In this document: positions 1-7,050 of the stretch, one piece after another
Numbering within the stretch: the first letter of the stretch is position 1
Layout of the letters: each line of letters begins with the position of its first letter
Notes under the pieces: generated by a model
Databases searched by the model: none
What the model was told of the DNA's origin: nothing
The model's input: only the letters and a program-made list of their open reading frames with translations
Program-made: the position numbers and the translations under genes
NCBI GenBank assembly: GCA_903858915.1
Contig: CAIOKL010000209.1
Coordinates: forward strand, 1-17,234
Reading direction: 5' to 3'
DNA: 17,234 nt
Source: an uncultured Alphaproteobacteria bacterium
GTDB taxonomy: Bacteria; Pseudomonadota; Alphaproteobacteria; Rickettsiales; UBA1997

Positions 1-12
1 ATTTTACTTTAA

Positions 13-50
13 CCCCCTCCCAAAATTTTCTTGCAGAAAATTTTACCCTC
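13..50 (+). repeat. 38-bp repeat with internal palindrome, copy 1
   Basis: This 38-bp sequence is identical, in the same orientation, to 2315-2352. Its core is a 10-bp inverted repeat (AAAATTTTCT / AGAAAATTTT) around a 3-nt TGC loop, with C-rich flanks. It stands out against AT-rich surroundings. The two copies flank the segment containing the KAP NTPase gene. It is probably a dispersed intergenic element; the copy number elsewhere is unknown. Confidence 0.85.
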
Positions 51-97
51 CCGCAAGGGCTTACACCCCTACAAACTCTTAAAAACCTTCGGGCTTA

Positions 98-150
98 GCT
101 CTCCCCTTGGGGGAGAGCGGGCGATAAAATCGCAACGTTAGTTGCGATTT
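98..150. repeat. two adjacent hairpins, one GC-rich
   Basis: The first hairpin pairs GCTCTCCCC (98-106) with GGGGAGAGC (110-118), a perfect 9-bp stem. The second pairs AAATCGCAAC (127-136) with GTTGCGATTT (141-150), a perfect 10-bp stem with loop GTTA. No T-run follows either one, so they look like part of a palindromic intergenic repeat rather than terminators. The rest of 1-735 has no gene that I can support. Confidence 0.65.
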
Positions 151-215
151 GGGAGCCGTGAGGGGTCAAAAACTTAGAGCGTCATCGGGTTTGAGATTAT
201 CATAAAAATTAAAAC

Positions 216-401
216 AAAAAAATTCTAAAGATGGCGATTTCTTGATTTTATTTTTAATCGACAATTTTTCCAATTTTTTTAACAAAAATTGGTGATTTTT
301 TAAGTTATTCTTGTGATTTTTGTATTGTTTTTTTACGAAAAATCGGAATTTTTTTTAGTTTCAAAGTGAAATCAAGAAATCGTCTTTTTTGGAATTTTTT
401 T
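216..401. mobile_element. candidate 186-bp MITE-like foldback element
   Basis: The ends at 216-248 and 369-401 form a 33-bp inverted repeat with 29 matches, aligned without gaps. It includes 14 perfect pairs (CGATTTCTTGATTT at 235-248 with its complement at 369-382) and a perfect outer 10-bp block. The interior is AT-rich, contains a smaller hairpin (CCAATTTTT / AAAAATTGG near 270-292) and has no coding potential. I see no clear target-site duplication and no transposase. The outer block is A/T-rich and weighs less than the inner 14 bp. Confidence 0.45.
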
Positions 402-429
402 TGATTTAGTTTTTTCTAATCCCCCTCTC

Positions 430-476
430 CGCATCGCCAACAAGTTGGCTCTGCGACTCTCCCGCAAGGGGAGAGT
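430..476. repeat. two GC-rich hairpins in tandem
   Basis: One hairpin pairs CGCA..GCCAAC (430-441) with GTTGGC..TGCG (444-455), with a small internal mismatch. The next pairs ACTCTCCC (456-463) with GGGAGAGT (469-476), with loop GCAAG. The CTCTCCC/GGGAGAG arms resemble those at 98-118 and 2348-2368, which suggests one family of palindromic intergenic repeats. From 477 to 735 I see only AT-rich DNA with short inverted repeats and no gene. Confidence 0.6.
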
Positions 477-735
477 GATTACACCGAAATTGCTTGAAAT
501 GCTTTTATAAAATTTAGATTGGAAAACCCATAAAGCGGGAGAGCTATTGCACCGTCGTCGTTGCAATTGGAGATGAATAAAATTAATTAAAAATACCCTT
601 CAAAATTTCAATAAAATAAATTCTAATTTCTAATTTTGAATAAATTAAGTTTATCGCGAAATTTAATTTTGAAGCGCTGAAATTATTTAATTCTTAGTCT
701 CAAGTTAGATTTTTGAAATTGAATTTATATAGAAT

Positions 736-2172
736 TTACAAATCCCCAATATTTAAAATTTTCTTGGCGATATGTTGAATGGCACTTTGACCTTTGGCTG
801 ATATATTTTTTAAAAGTAGATGTTTAAAACTTATCATGCGCTCTTTGAATGTACTTAAAAAATCTTTATTGAATTCTAATTTATTATCATTTAAAAATTT
901 TTCTATATTTTGATTAAAATTTTCTTCAGAATTTGCGGCAATGTAAGTCAAGGTTAATATGGGCAAATCATAAGGATTATTTCCATAACCATTCGATGGA
1001 CCATCAAAATTATTTTCTTCAAATAATTTAAAAAATTCATTATATCCAAAAGTACCCTCGGCAATTTTTTTACCGATTTTGCTATCATGTAAATTTATAA
1101 TTAAAAAAATTGTTAAAGCCATTGGATCGAACCTATTGTAATCATACAATTCCTTTCGATTTGTTTTTATATTGACCATTGATCTAATTAATTCATTAAC
1201 ATCCCTTGGTGATAATTTTAAATTTCTAATAAAATATTTTGTGGCATTAATAATTCTATAGGGATTTGGCACTTTTAATAAAGAATATAATAGCTCCTTT
1301 CCCTTAATATTTTCCTCGCTAGAAACATCTTTATCCAGTCCTGCAATTCCAAATATTTCGATAATTTTTTTACTAATATAATTCTCAATACTCTCCTCAA
1401 AATACGGCAATTCAATATTTTGTGATGCAAATTTGCGATAATATTCATCGAAATTAATATTGCCATAGAGGCATTGCACTGAAGCCTCAAGTTGCTTTTT
1501 GTTCACCGCCAAAATAAACACAATATTTTTAACATCAAAAAAATGTTTTAATGTTTCTAAAAATTCTACTGCGTATGAGGGGCGGGTACGATCAAGCTCA
1601 TCAATCAATATTATCAAGGGTTTTGGTAGTTTTTCGGTGTATTTTTCGAGAGCATTTTTGAGATTTTTAAGGGTTGATTTTTTATTATTATAATCATTAA
1701 AAATTGAAGAAGATTTTGACTTTTTAGTTTTTGCATCTTCGAGAGTTTTTTTTGTATCTAACCCTGTTGTATTTTTAACAATTTGGTTTGAAACACTAAA
1801 AATAGTGTTGCGCGCAACTTCAATTGTCTCTCCAATTACCTTTTTTAATTTTTTAGCTACATCCTCATTTTTGCCTTCCAAAAAAATATTAAATTCACAA
1901 AGCAAAACTATTAAAGGCTCGTTATAAAAATCATTTTCCCATGAGTTGATCGATAAACAATTAATTTGTTTTTCATTTAAAAATTTCTCAAACATTTTAA
2001 GAAAATAGCTTTTGCCCATTCCAAATTCGGCGTTTAAACTTATGACCGCCGACCCTGTATTTACAATGGATTCGGTAATTGCATGCTTTAATAAATTTTC
2101 AGCAAATGATTCTAGATTCATTAAATCATCAACAAATGGTTTTGCTTCGATATTGTTTTTTGGAAGACTCAT
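736..2172 (-). CDS. KAP family P-loop NTPase
   Basis: This 478-residue soluble protein is a P-loop NTPase of the KAP type. The Walker A motif is AEFGMGKS (residues 48-55), in the place where KAP proteins usually have GEWGSGKS. A KAP-like SWENDFYNEPL follows at 77-87. The Walker B motif is LIILIDELDR at 186-195, with the acidic DELDR typical of the family, and a sensor-like strand NIVFILAVNK lies near 216-225. I see no transmembrane insertion between Walker A and Walker B, unlike the membrane-anchored KAP proteins. Family members include the phage-exclusion protein PifA, and KAP genes often lie in bacterial defence regions, but the function here is unproven. The gene stands alone, with repeat-rich non-coding DNA on both sides and no convincing Shine-Dalgarno sequence before its ATG. 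Confidence 0.85.
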   Translation of the reverse strand: MSLPKNNIEAKPFVDDLMNLESFAENLLKHAITESIVNTGSAVISLNAEFGMGKSYFLKMFEKFLNEKQINCLSINSWENDFYNEPLIVLLCEFNIFLEGKNEDVAKKLKKVIGETIEVARNTIFSVSNQIVKNTTGLDTKKTLEDAKTKKSKSSSIFNDYNNKKSTLKNLKNALEKYTEKLPKPLIILIDELDRTRPSYAVEFLETLKHFFDVKNIVFILAVNKKQLEASVQCLYGNINFDEYYRKFASQNIELPYFEESIENYISKKIIEIFGIAGLDKDVSSEENIKGKELLYSLLKVPNPYRIINATKYFIRNLKLSPRDVNELIRSMVNIKTNRKELYDYNRFDPMALTIFLIINLHDSKIGKKIAEGTFGYNEFFKLFEENNFDGPSNGYGNNPYDLPILTLTYIAANSEENFNQNIEKFLNDNKLEFNKDFLSTFKERMISFKHLLLKNISAKGQSAIQHIAKKILNIGDL

Positions 2173-2279
2173 AATTTTAATTCATTTTTAAATTTCTTTA
2201 GAATCAGCATATTTAATTCTGAAATTAAATTAACATAAATTTATAGTAAAAATAAGCAATAATTTAGATTTAAAGTAAG

Positions 2280-2308
2280 AATAAAAGTAATCCGGTACCT
2301 TTTTCTTT
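2280..2308 (+). repeat. 29-bp direct repeat, left copy
   Basis: This copy matches 2411-2439 at 28 of 29 positions in the same orientation (one T/C difference). It contains the palindrome GGTACC followed by a T-rich run. The pair brackets the 38-bp repeat copy and a GC-rich hairpin. Confidence 0.8.
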
Positions 2309-2314
2309 CTTTGG

Positions 2315-2352
2315 CCCCCTCCCAAAATTTTCTTGCAGAAAATTTTACCCTC
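2315..2352 (+). repeat. 38-bp repeat with internal palindrome, copy 2
   Basis: Identical to 13-50. It runs into a hairpin pairing CCCTCTCG (2348-2355) with CGGGAGGG (2361-2368), 8 pairs including one T-G. The unit lies between the two 29-bp direct repeats, so 2280-2439 looks like a composite repeat insertion. The rest of 2173-2589 is AT-rich and has no gene that I can support. Several promoter-like AT boxes precede the next gene, but none has a convincing spacing. Confidence 0.85.
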
Positions 2353-2410
2353 TCGAAAAGCGGGAGGGTGATGAGCCAGTTAGCTTGACGAGCTTCTTTA
2401 AATTGGAGAA

Positions 2411-2439
2411 AATAAAAGTAACCCGGTACCTTTTTCTTT
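2411..2439 (+). repeat. 29-bp direct repeat, right copy
   Basis: Same orientation as 2280-2308, with one mismatch, 131 bp start to start. It could be the end of a mobile unit or one member of a dispersed intergenic repeat family. Confidence 0.8.
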
Positions 2440-2589
2440 GAATAATCAAGGATTTTAAGTCGATGTAAAAATTGATTTTAAAATATTTTTCTTATTGCTT
2501 GGTTTTTTTTAGCATAATATTGCTTAATATAAATAACTATATATCAATGTAAAATTACATTCATTATAAAAATATTTTTCTTAATTATT

Positions 2590-3966
2590 ATGCAACCGTC
2601 TTCCGACAAATTAGTAAAAATAGAAACTTCTGGATTTGAAAATTTCTGCGGTTTTTATGCTTGTGCCAATGTAATCGCTTCAGAATCTGATTCCGTAAGA
2701 AAGCAAGCCTATGCCAATATTGGTTTGAATAATGATAGCGCTGAAGAATTTCTTTTCGCCCAAATCGTCTCCTTGCAAGAAAGTTATGATAAAGTTTCTA
2801 AAAAAATGGAGGAGTTAAATAGCAAGGAAGACCTAGCTTTAGCGGAAATTTTGAAATATAAAGCCCATGCAATTTCGGATTTATTTGGCGAATCAGAAAT
2901 AAATGCAGTTAAAGAAGCAATGAAAGACCCGGTCCAAAAACAACAATTATTGGACGAATATTGTCATTTTTTATTTAATGAAAGAAGAGATCAAGTTGAT
3001 CTTACTAAATTTCCAGAAGCTTCCTCTATTGAATCCCCTTATAGTTTAACGCAGTTTAAAGAACTTTTAACAATTTATAATAAAGCATCGCAAAGTGGCA
3101 AAGGGCTTTTGGATGTTTTAGATGAGGCGGTTCCCTTTAAAAGAATTGATAGCCAATCGCAGACTGAAAATATCTATCAACCAAATGCCTTTCCAATATT
3201 TCTTGGCGGATTTTTACAGCAAAAGTGGAACTCGGGGTGGAAAAATGAACATGTCGATGAGTATAAGCAAAAATTGGGAGCTGAAATAAGCGATAGCATA
3301 ATGAGAGACATTGGAATTGGAGCTGATAGTAATATTTCGCAATACTCAGTTGATTTTATGATGAATAAAATAATTCCGGGGGCGACTAATACAATTGATC
3401 TTAAGGACGGTCATTATACGGCTTACGCCCTCGAGTCAAAAATTATGAAAAGACTCGGTGAAGTTGCTGAAGTTATTGCGGTTGAAAGTTATCCGGTTGC
3501 GCGAGGAGGCGAGGGCTTTTCGTCATTTTCATTGCCAAGGTCTGTTGCGATTCAATCGACGGAAACTCTTAAGTCGATAGATATAACTTCTGAGGTTCTA
3601 CCTTTTCCACAGAGTAATTCGCAAAATGATAATTTAAAAAAATTTTGCATGGATATGTTGAATGATAAGGGCGTAATGGCCTGCGTAAAATCAAGAACAA
3701 AAGATGATGTGCTAAATCAAGGAGAGCAGATACAGTTTTATAACGAAAGTGGGGATTATTTTATAGCAATTGATGGAAATGAGTTAGTTATAAATAAAAA
3801 TCATATTAACCTTAAAGCGGGACCGGGTCAAGAATCAAAGAAAGCGGTTATTGAAACTTTTTTATCAAATACGCAAGTTATAAAATCTATAGCTGAAGCG
3901 TTAAAGCCAAGTGCCGAGCCTTCGCCGGGTAGCGGAGTATCGCATGGACCCCAAGCGCATCGATAA
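2590..3966 (+). CDS. orphan protein, possible papain-fold cysteine protease or effector
   Basis: This 458-residue protein belongs to no family that I recognise. It has no signal peptide and no transmembrane segment. Near the N-terminus is GFENFCGFYACAN (residues 15-27), which places Cys20 in a setting like the nucleophile box of papain-fold and deubiquitinase-like enzymes. GHYTAYA (274-280) closely resembles the His box of ubiquitin-specific proteases. The Cys-then-His order suits a papain or USP-like fold, but no general homology supports it, so the catalytic role is inference. A helical, charged region spans about 50-130. The tail (440-458) is rich in Pro, Ser, Gly and His and ends in Arg, as seen in some type IV secretion substrates. 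The gene stands alone and is followed by the terminator at 4088-4107. There is no visible Shine-Dalgarno sequence. Confidence 0.75.
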   Translation: MQPSSDKLVKIETSGFENFCGFYACANVIASESDSVRKQAYANIGLNNDSAEEFLFAQIVSLQESYDKVSKKMEELNSKEDLALAEILKYKAHAISDLFGESEINAVKEAMKDPVQKQQLLDEYCHFLFNERRDQVDLTKFPEASSIESPYSLTQFKELLTIYNKASQSGKGLLDVLDEAVPFKRIDSQSQTENIYQPNAFPIFLGGFLQQKWNSGWKNEHVDEYKQKLGAEISDSIMRDIGIGADSNISQYSVDFMMNKIIPGATNTIDLKDGHYTAYALESKIMKRLGEVAEVIAVESYPVARGGEGFSSFSLPRSVAIQSTETLKSIDITSEVLPFPQSNSQNDNLKKFCMDMLNDKGVMACVKSRTKDDVLNQGEQIQFYNESGDYFIAIDGNELVINKNHINLKAGPGQESKKAVIETFLSNTQVIKSIAEALKPSAEPSPGSGVSHGPQAHR

Positions 3967-4087
3967 ATAATATCAATTCTAAAATTAAATTTATAAAAAC
4001 TAATTTAGTTTAAATATTGAATCGCTTTGAGGAAATAAATTTGCCAATGAGTGATAAATTTTATTTTTTTATTGTTGAAAAATATTC

Positions 4088-4107
4088 GGGCTGTAGTGCT
4101 ACAGCCC
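4088..4107. terminator. bidirectional intrinsic terminator
   Basis: A perfect 9-bp stem (GGGCTGTAG / CTACAGCCC) closes a 2-nt TG in the paper fold, so in practice probably an 8-bp stem with a 4-nt loop. On the plus strand it is followed by AATTTTT, which would end the gene stopping at 3966. On the minus strand it is followed by GAATATTTTT, which would end the lipoprotein gene stopping at 4119. Its position between two convergent genes fits use on both strands. Confidence 0.8.
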
Positions 4108-4118
4108 AATTTTTAAAA

Positions 4119-4490
4119 TTATTTTTTCTTAGTCGAAGAATTTTTATTTTTGTTGGAAACCGCTGGATTGTCGCCATAAACAACGGTACAAGTTCTGTTG
4201 AGAATTCCGCCATACCAAGAGCCTGTTTCGCCGATTAATTGAACATCATTTATATCACCTTTTTCGGCCGCGGTGATGATTGAACCATCGCCAAAAATTG
4301 GAATGAAAAATAATAAATTCCATGTACAAGATTGCCCTTTTTTCATGGTTTTTAATTCTTTGAAGGCGATTTCATCAACGCCAAGAGTTCTTCCGGTGTC
4401 GGCGAATCTAAGGGTGCGAGCCAAGTCTTTGCTTACTCCGCAACTAAATAGTAAAGAAGATAATGCAAATAAAATTATAATTTTTTTCAT
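4119..4490 (-). CDS. TRL-like small lipoprotein
   Basis: The product is a 123-residue lipoprotein. I start it at MKKIIILFALSSLLFSC because this gives a clean signal peptide with lipobox LFSC and lipidated Cys17. An upstream in-frame ATG would add 14 residues in front of the signal peptide and is less likely. The mature part carries GQSCTWNLLF, then GDGSIITAAEKGDI, then a C-terminal TCTVVYGD. This matches the pattern of the TRL-like lipoproteins, whose role is not well known (G-x-S-C, then GDASI..A...G-I, then T-VVYG). The C-terminus is Lys-, Asn- and Ser-rich. It is convergent with the orphan gene upstream. The family assignment is from memory of the motif spacing. Confidence 0.75.
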   Translation of the reverse strand: MKKIIILFALSSLLFSCGVSKDLARTLRFADTGRTLGVDEIAFKELKTMKKGQSCTWNLLFFIPIFGDGSIITAAEKGDINDVQLIGETGSWYGGILNRTCTVVYGDNPAVSNKNKNSSTKKK

Positions 4491-4572
4491 AATGAATGAT
4501 TTTTTAAATTTATTAATTAAATTAATAATCATAAAGTAGAAAATATATTCCTTAAAATCAAATCTTAAATTT

Positions 4573-4947
4573 ATGCCTCACATTATTATCGAAACTTCCA
4601 AAAATATTTTGGCGAAAGAAGCGTTAAAAATCGGACAAGAAATTCAGCAAATTATGGCGAAAATTGTCGAAGGAAATTTTGATCCCGATCAATGTAAAAT
4701 TCGCATAATTACTTATGAAAATTATCAAGTTGGACTCGAAAAAACTGACGAAAATTTTATGCATATTTCGATTAAAATTTTAGCGGGCAGGGCGGTTGAG
4801 ATTAGGCAGAAACTGGCTTCGCAAAGTTTTGAATTTGTAAATAATTTTTATAAAAATTTAGAAATATTACAAAAAAGATGTGACATTTCGGTTGATATTA
4901 TTGAAATGGATCGCGAAACTTATCAAAAAATTACTTTGAAAAAATAG
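4573..4947 (+). CDS. 5-carboxymethyl-2-hydroxymuconate delta-isomerase family tautomerase
   Basis: This 124-residue protein belongs to the CHMI branch of the tautomerase superfamily. It opens MPHIIIETSKNI; removal of Met exposes Pro1, the catalytic base of the superfamily. The middle motif MHISIKILAGRAVEIRQKL and the C-terminal ISVDIIEMDRETYQK follow the HpaF/CHMI pattern, and the length is usual. The classical enzyme acts in homoprotocatechuate breakdown, but no other gene of that pathway is nearby, so the true substrate is open. Its stop codon is one base from the stop codon of the convergent carB fragment, with no terminator between them. There is no clear Shine-Dalgarno sequence. Confidence 0.88.
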   Translation: MPHIIIETSKNILAKEALKIGQEIQQIMAKIVEGNFDPDQCKIRIITYENYQVGLEKTDENFMHISIKILAGRAVEIRQKLASQSFEFVNNFYKNLEILQKRCDISVDIIEMDRETYQKITLKK

Positions 4948-4948
4948 T

Positions 4949-6577
4949 TTAGTTTTGCATATCTTGCAAAGCATAAACTTCAAATTTGCAATCTTGATTT
5001 TTATAAGCCTCGATGGCGTCAACCAAGGCTCTAGCGCCCGAAATCGTTGTGGTGTAAGTAACTCCGCGCATTAGCGAAGTGCGACGAATTGAAAAACTAT
5101 CCTTGGTGGCTTGCGCGCCCTCTGTAGTGTTGATAACCAAAGTAACTTCTTTTTGGTCGATCATATCCACGACATGCGGTTTATCTTCGGTAATTTTATT
5201 AACTATCGTGACGGCGATATCATTCTCGGCGAGGAACTTTGCGGTGCCACGCGTAGCAACTATCCGCAGACCTATTTTGATTAATTTTTTGGCGATGTCG
5301 GGTAAATATTTTTTGTCAGAATCTTTGACGGATAAAAATGCTAAGCCCGAAGTTGGTAATTTTGATCCCGTGGCGATTTGCGCTTTGGCAAAAGCTAGAG
5401 GAAAGGTTTTGTCGATGCCCATAACTTCGCCCGTCGATTTCATTTCGGGTCCTAAAATTATATCAACATTGCTGAAGCGCGCGAATGGAAAAACGACCTC
5501 TTTGACCGCATAATAATCGAACTTTTTTTCTTTTAATTTGAAGTCGGATAATGTTTTGCCAATCATAATTAGCGAAGCGATTTTAGCGATTGGAATTCCT
5601 GTCGCCTTGGCAACGAATGGAACGGTTCGCGATGCTCGGGGATTGACTTCAAGCACATAAAGAATGCCGTCCTTAATGGCATATTGAACATTCATCAAGC
5701 CTTTGACATTTAGAGCCAGAGCCATTTTAGTGGTTGCTCTTTTTATTTCGACGATAATTTCTTCGGAAAGAGAATAAGGCGGAATCGAACAGGCTGAATC
5801 TCCCGAGTGAATTCCGGCTTCTTCAATATGTTGCATAATTCCGGCAACAAAAACTTCTTTACCGTCGCACAAAGCGTCGACATCAACTTCCATGGCATTG
5901 GTTAAAAATTTATCGAGTAAAAGCGGGCCGGTTTCAAAAACTTCATCATATTCGGCTAAATATTTTAACAAATAATTTTCATCATAAATAATTGCCATAC
6001 CTTTCCCGCCCAATACATAAGAGGGGCGAACCACCACGGGAAAACCAATTTCTTTGGTTTGTTCAATCACTTGTTGTTTGGAATAAGCAATAAAATTTCG
6101 TGGTTGATTTAGTTCAAGTTTTTGAATTAAATTTTTGAAGCGATCGCGATCTTCCGCCAAATCAATCATATCGGGCGAGGTGCCGATAATAGGAATATTT
6201 TCATCTTGTAAAAATTTGGCGAGACCTAGAGGCGTTTGACCTCCGAACTGAACATTGACGCCAAGTAATTCGCCATTGGTCATTTCTTTTTGAATAAGTT
6301 CGATGGTGTCTTCGGCTGTCAAAGGTTCAAAATAAAGGCGATCGGAGGTGTCGTAATCGGTAGAAACTGTTTCGGGATTGCAATTAACCATAATTGCTTC
6401 AATGTTATTTTCTTTAAATGCAAATGCCGAATGAACGCAAGTGTAATCAAACTCTATGCCTTGACCGATGCGGTTCGGACCCGATCCTAAAATTATAACT
6501 TTTTTGCGATTTGATGGATTTGATTCACAAAATGAATCGGTAAAAAATTTTTGATTTTTTGAATTTTCTGACGGCAT
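4949..6577 (-). CDS. carB: carbamoyl-phosphate synthase large subunit, C-terminal half only
   Basis: The 542 residues match the second half of CarB, which is normally about 1070 residues. GSGPNRIGQGIEFDY (about 32-46) and NCNPETVSTDYDTSDRLYF (64-82) open the second synthetase unit. VVRPSYVLGGKGM lies in the ATP-grasp domain, with metal- and ATP-binding residues in YVLEVNPRASRTVPF. The last 140 residues or so form the MGS-like allosteric domain (RIVATRGTAKFL, NKITEDKPHVVDMI). This half phosphorylates carbamate. The carboxyphosphate-forming half and the oligomerisation domain are absent. The start keeps the inter-domain linker (CESNPSNRKKV, like the ECEANPS segment of intact CarB), and an in-frame TAA lies 36 bases upstream of the ATG. 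No N-terminal half is in the window. This is either a genuine split gene with its partner elsewhere or a truncated relic. The reading frame is intact and the motifs are preserved, which favours a functional half. Confidence 0.93.
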   Translation of the reverse strand: MPSENSKNQKFFTDSFCESNPSNRKKVIILGSGPNRIGQGIEFDYTCVHSAFAFKENNIEAIMVNCNPETVSTDYDTSDRLYFEPLTAEDTIELIQKEMTNGELLGVNVQFGGQTPLGLAKFLQDENIPIIGTSPDMIDLAEDRDRFKNLIQKLELNQPRNFIAYSKQQVIEQTKEIGFPVVVRPSYVLGGKGMAIIYDENYLLKYLAEYDEVFETGPLLLDKFLTNAMEVDVDALCDGKEVFVAGIMQHIEEAGIHSGDSACSIPPYSLSEEIIVEIKRATTKMALALNVKGLMNVQYAIKDGILYVLEVNPRASRTVPFVAKATGIPIAKIASLIMIGKTLSDFKLKEKKFDYYAVKEVVFPFARFSNVDIILGPEMKSTGEVMGIDKTFPLAFAKAQIATGSKLPTSGLAFLSVKDSDKKYLPDIAKKLIKIGLRIVATRGTAKFLAENDIAVTIVNKITEDKPHVVDMIDQKEVTLVINTTEGAQATKDSFSIRRTSLMRGVTYTTTISGARALVDAIEAYKNQDCKFEVYALQDMQN

Positions 6578-7050
6578 TTTAGAAATATATTTGAATTTTT
6601 GATTAAAATTTTACAAACAATTTTTTTTATCAACAAGGTTTTTTTATTAAACAGTGAAAATGCTTTAATCATAAAATATATTTATCGGTGGAAATTTATA
6701 AAAAAGACCCAAAATTATATTTTGATAAAAATAAATTATTGGTTAAAAAAATATTTTTATCTTCCTAGAAAATAAAGGTTTGAGACCGATAATGAAAAAA
6801 CTTGTGAAATTTTTTTTTGTGTTTAATATCGAATTTGTTCCGATTTTTTGGAAATATGGTGATAAATGCGTTTCGTAATAATCGTTATGGACCTGGGGGC
6901 GGTACCCAGCACCTCCACCAATTATTTTAAATTTGTTTTTGACAAATTTTTTGGGGGTGAATAGCTTTCGACATTCGCTAAAGGAAATGATTTTACTCGG
7001 TTGAGAAACTGCCGGTTGCTTTATGCAATATCCGTTCAAAAACAGTAAAC

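Noticed and set aside
372..566. A small minus-strand frame in the left non-coding region
   Set aside because: It covers GC-rich hairpins and one arm of the foldback element, and its composition is explained by those repeats.
2495..2550. Promoter-like TTGCTT and CATAAT boxes upstream of the gene at 2590
   Set aside because: The spacing is only about 12 bases, and in DNA this AT-rich such boxes arise easily by chance.
4491..4532. A 14-residue N-terminal extension of the TRL-like lipoprotein
   Set aside because: It would place a polar and basic segment before an otherwise complete lipoprotein signal peptide starting at 4490.
5079..5513. A 144-codon plus-strand frame inside carB
   Set aside because: It is opposite conserved CarB ATP-grasp and allosteric-domain sequence and is explained as a shadow frame.
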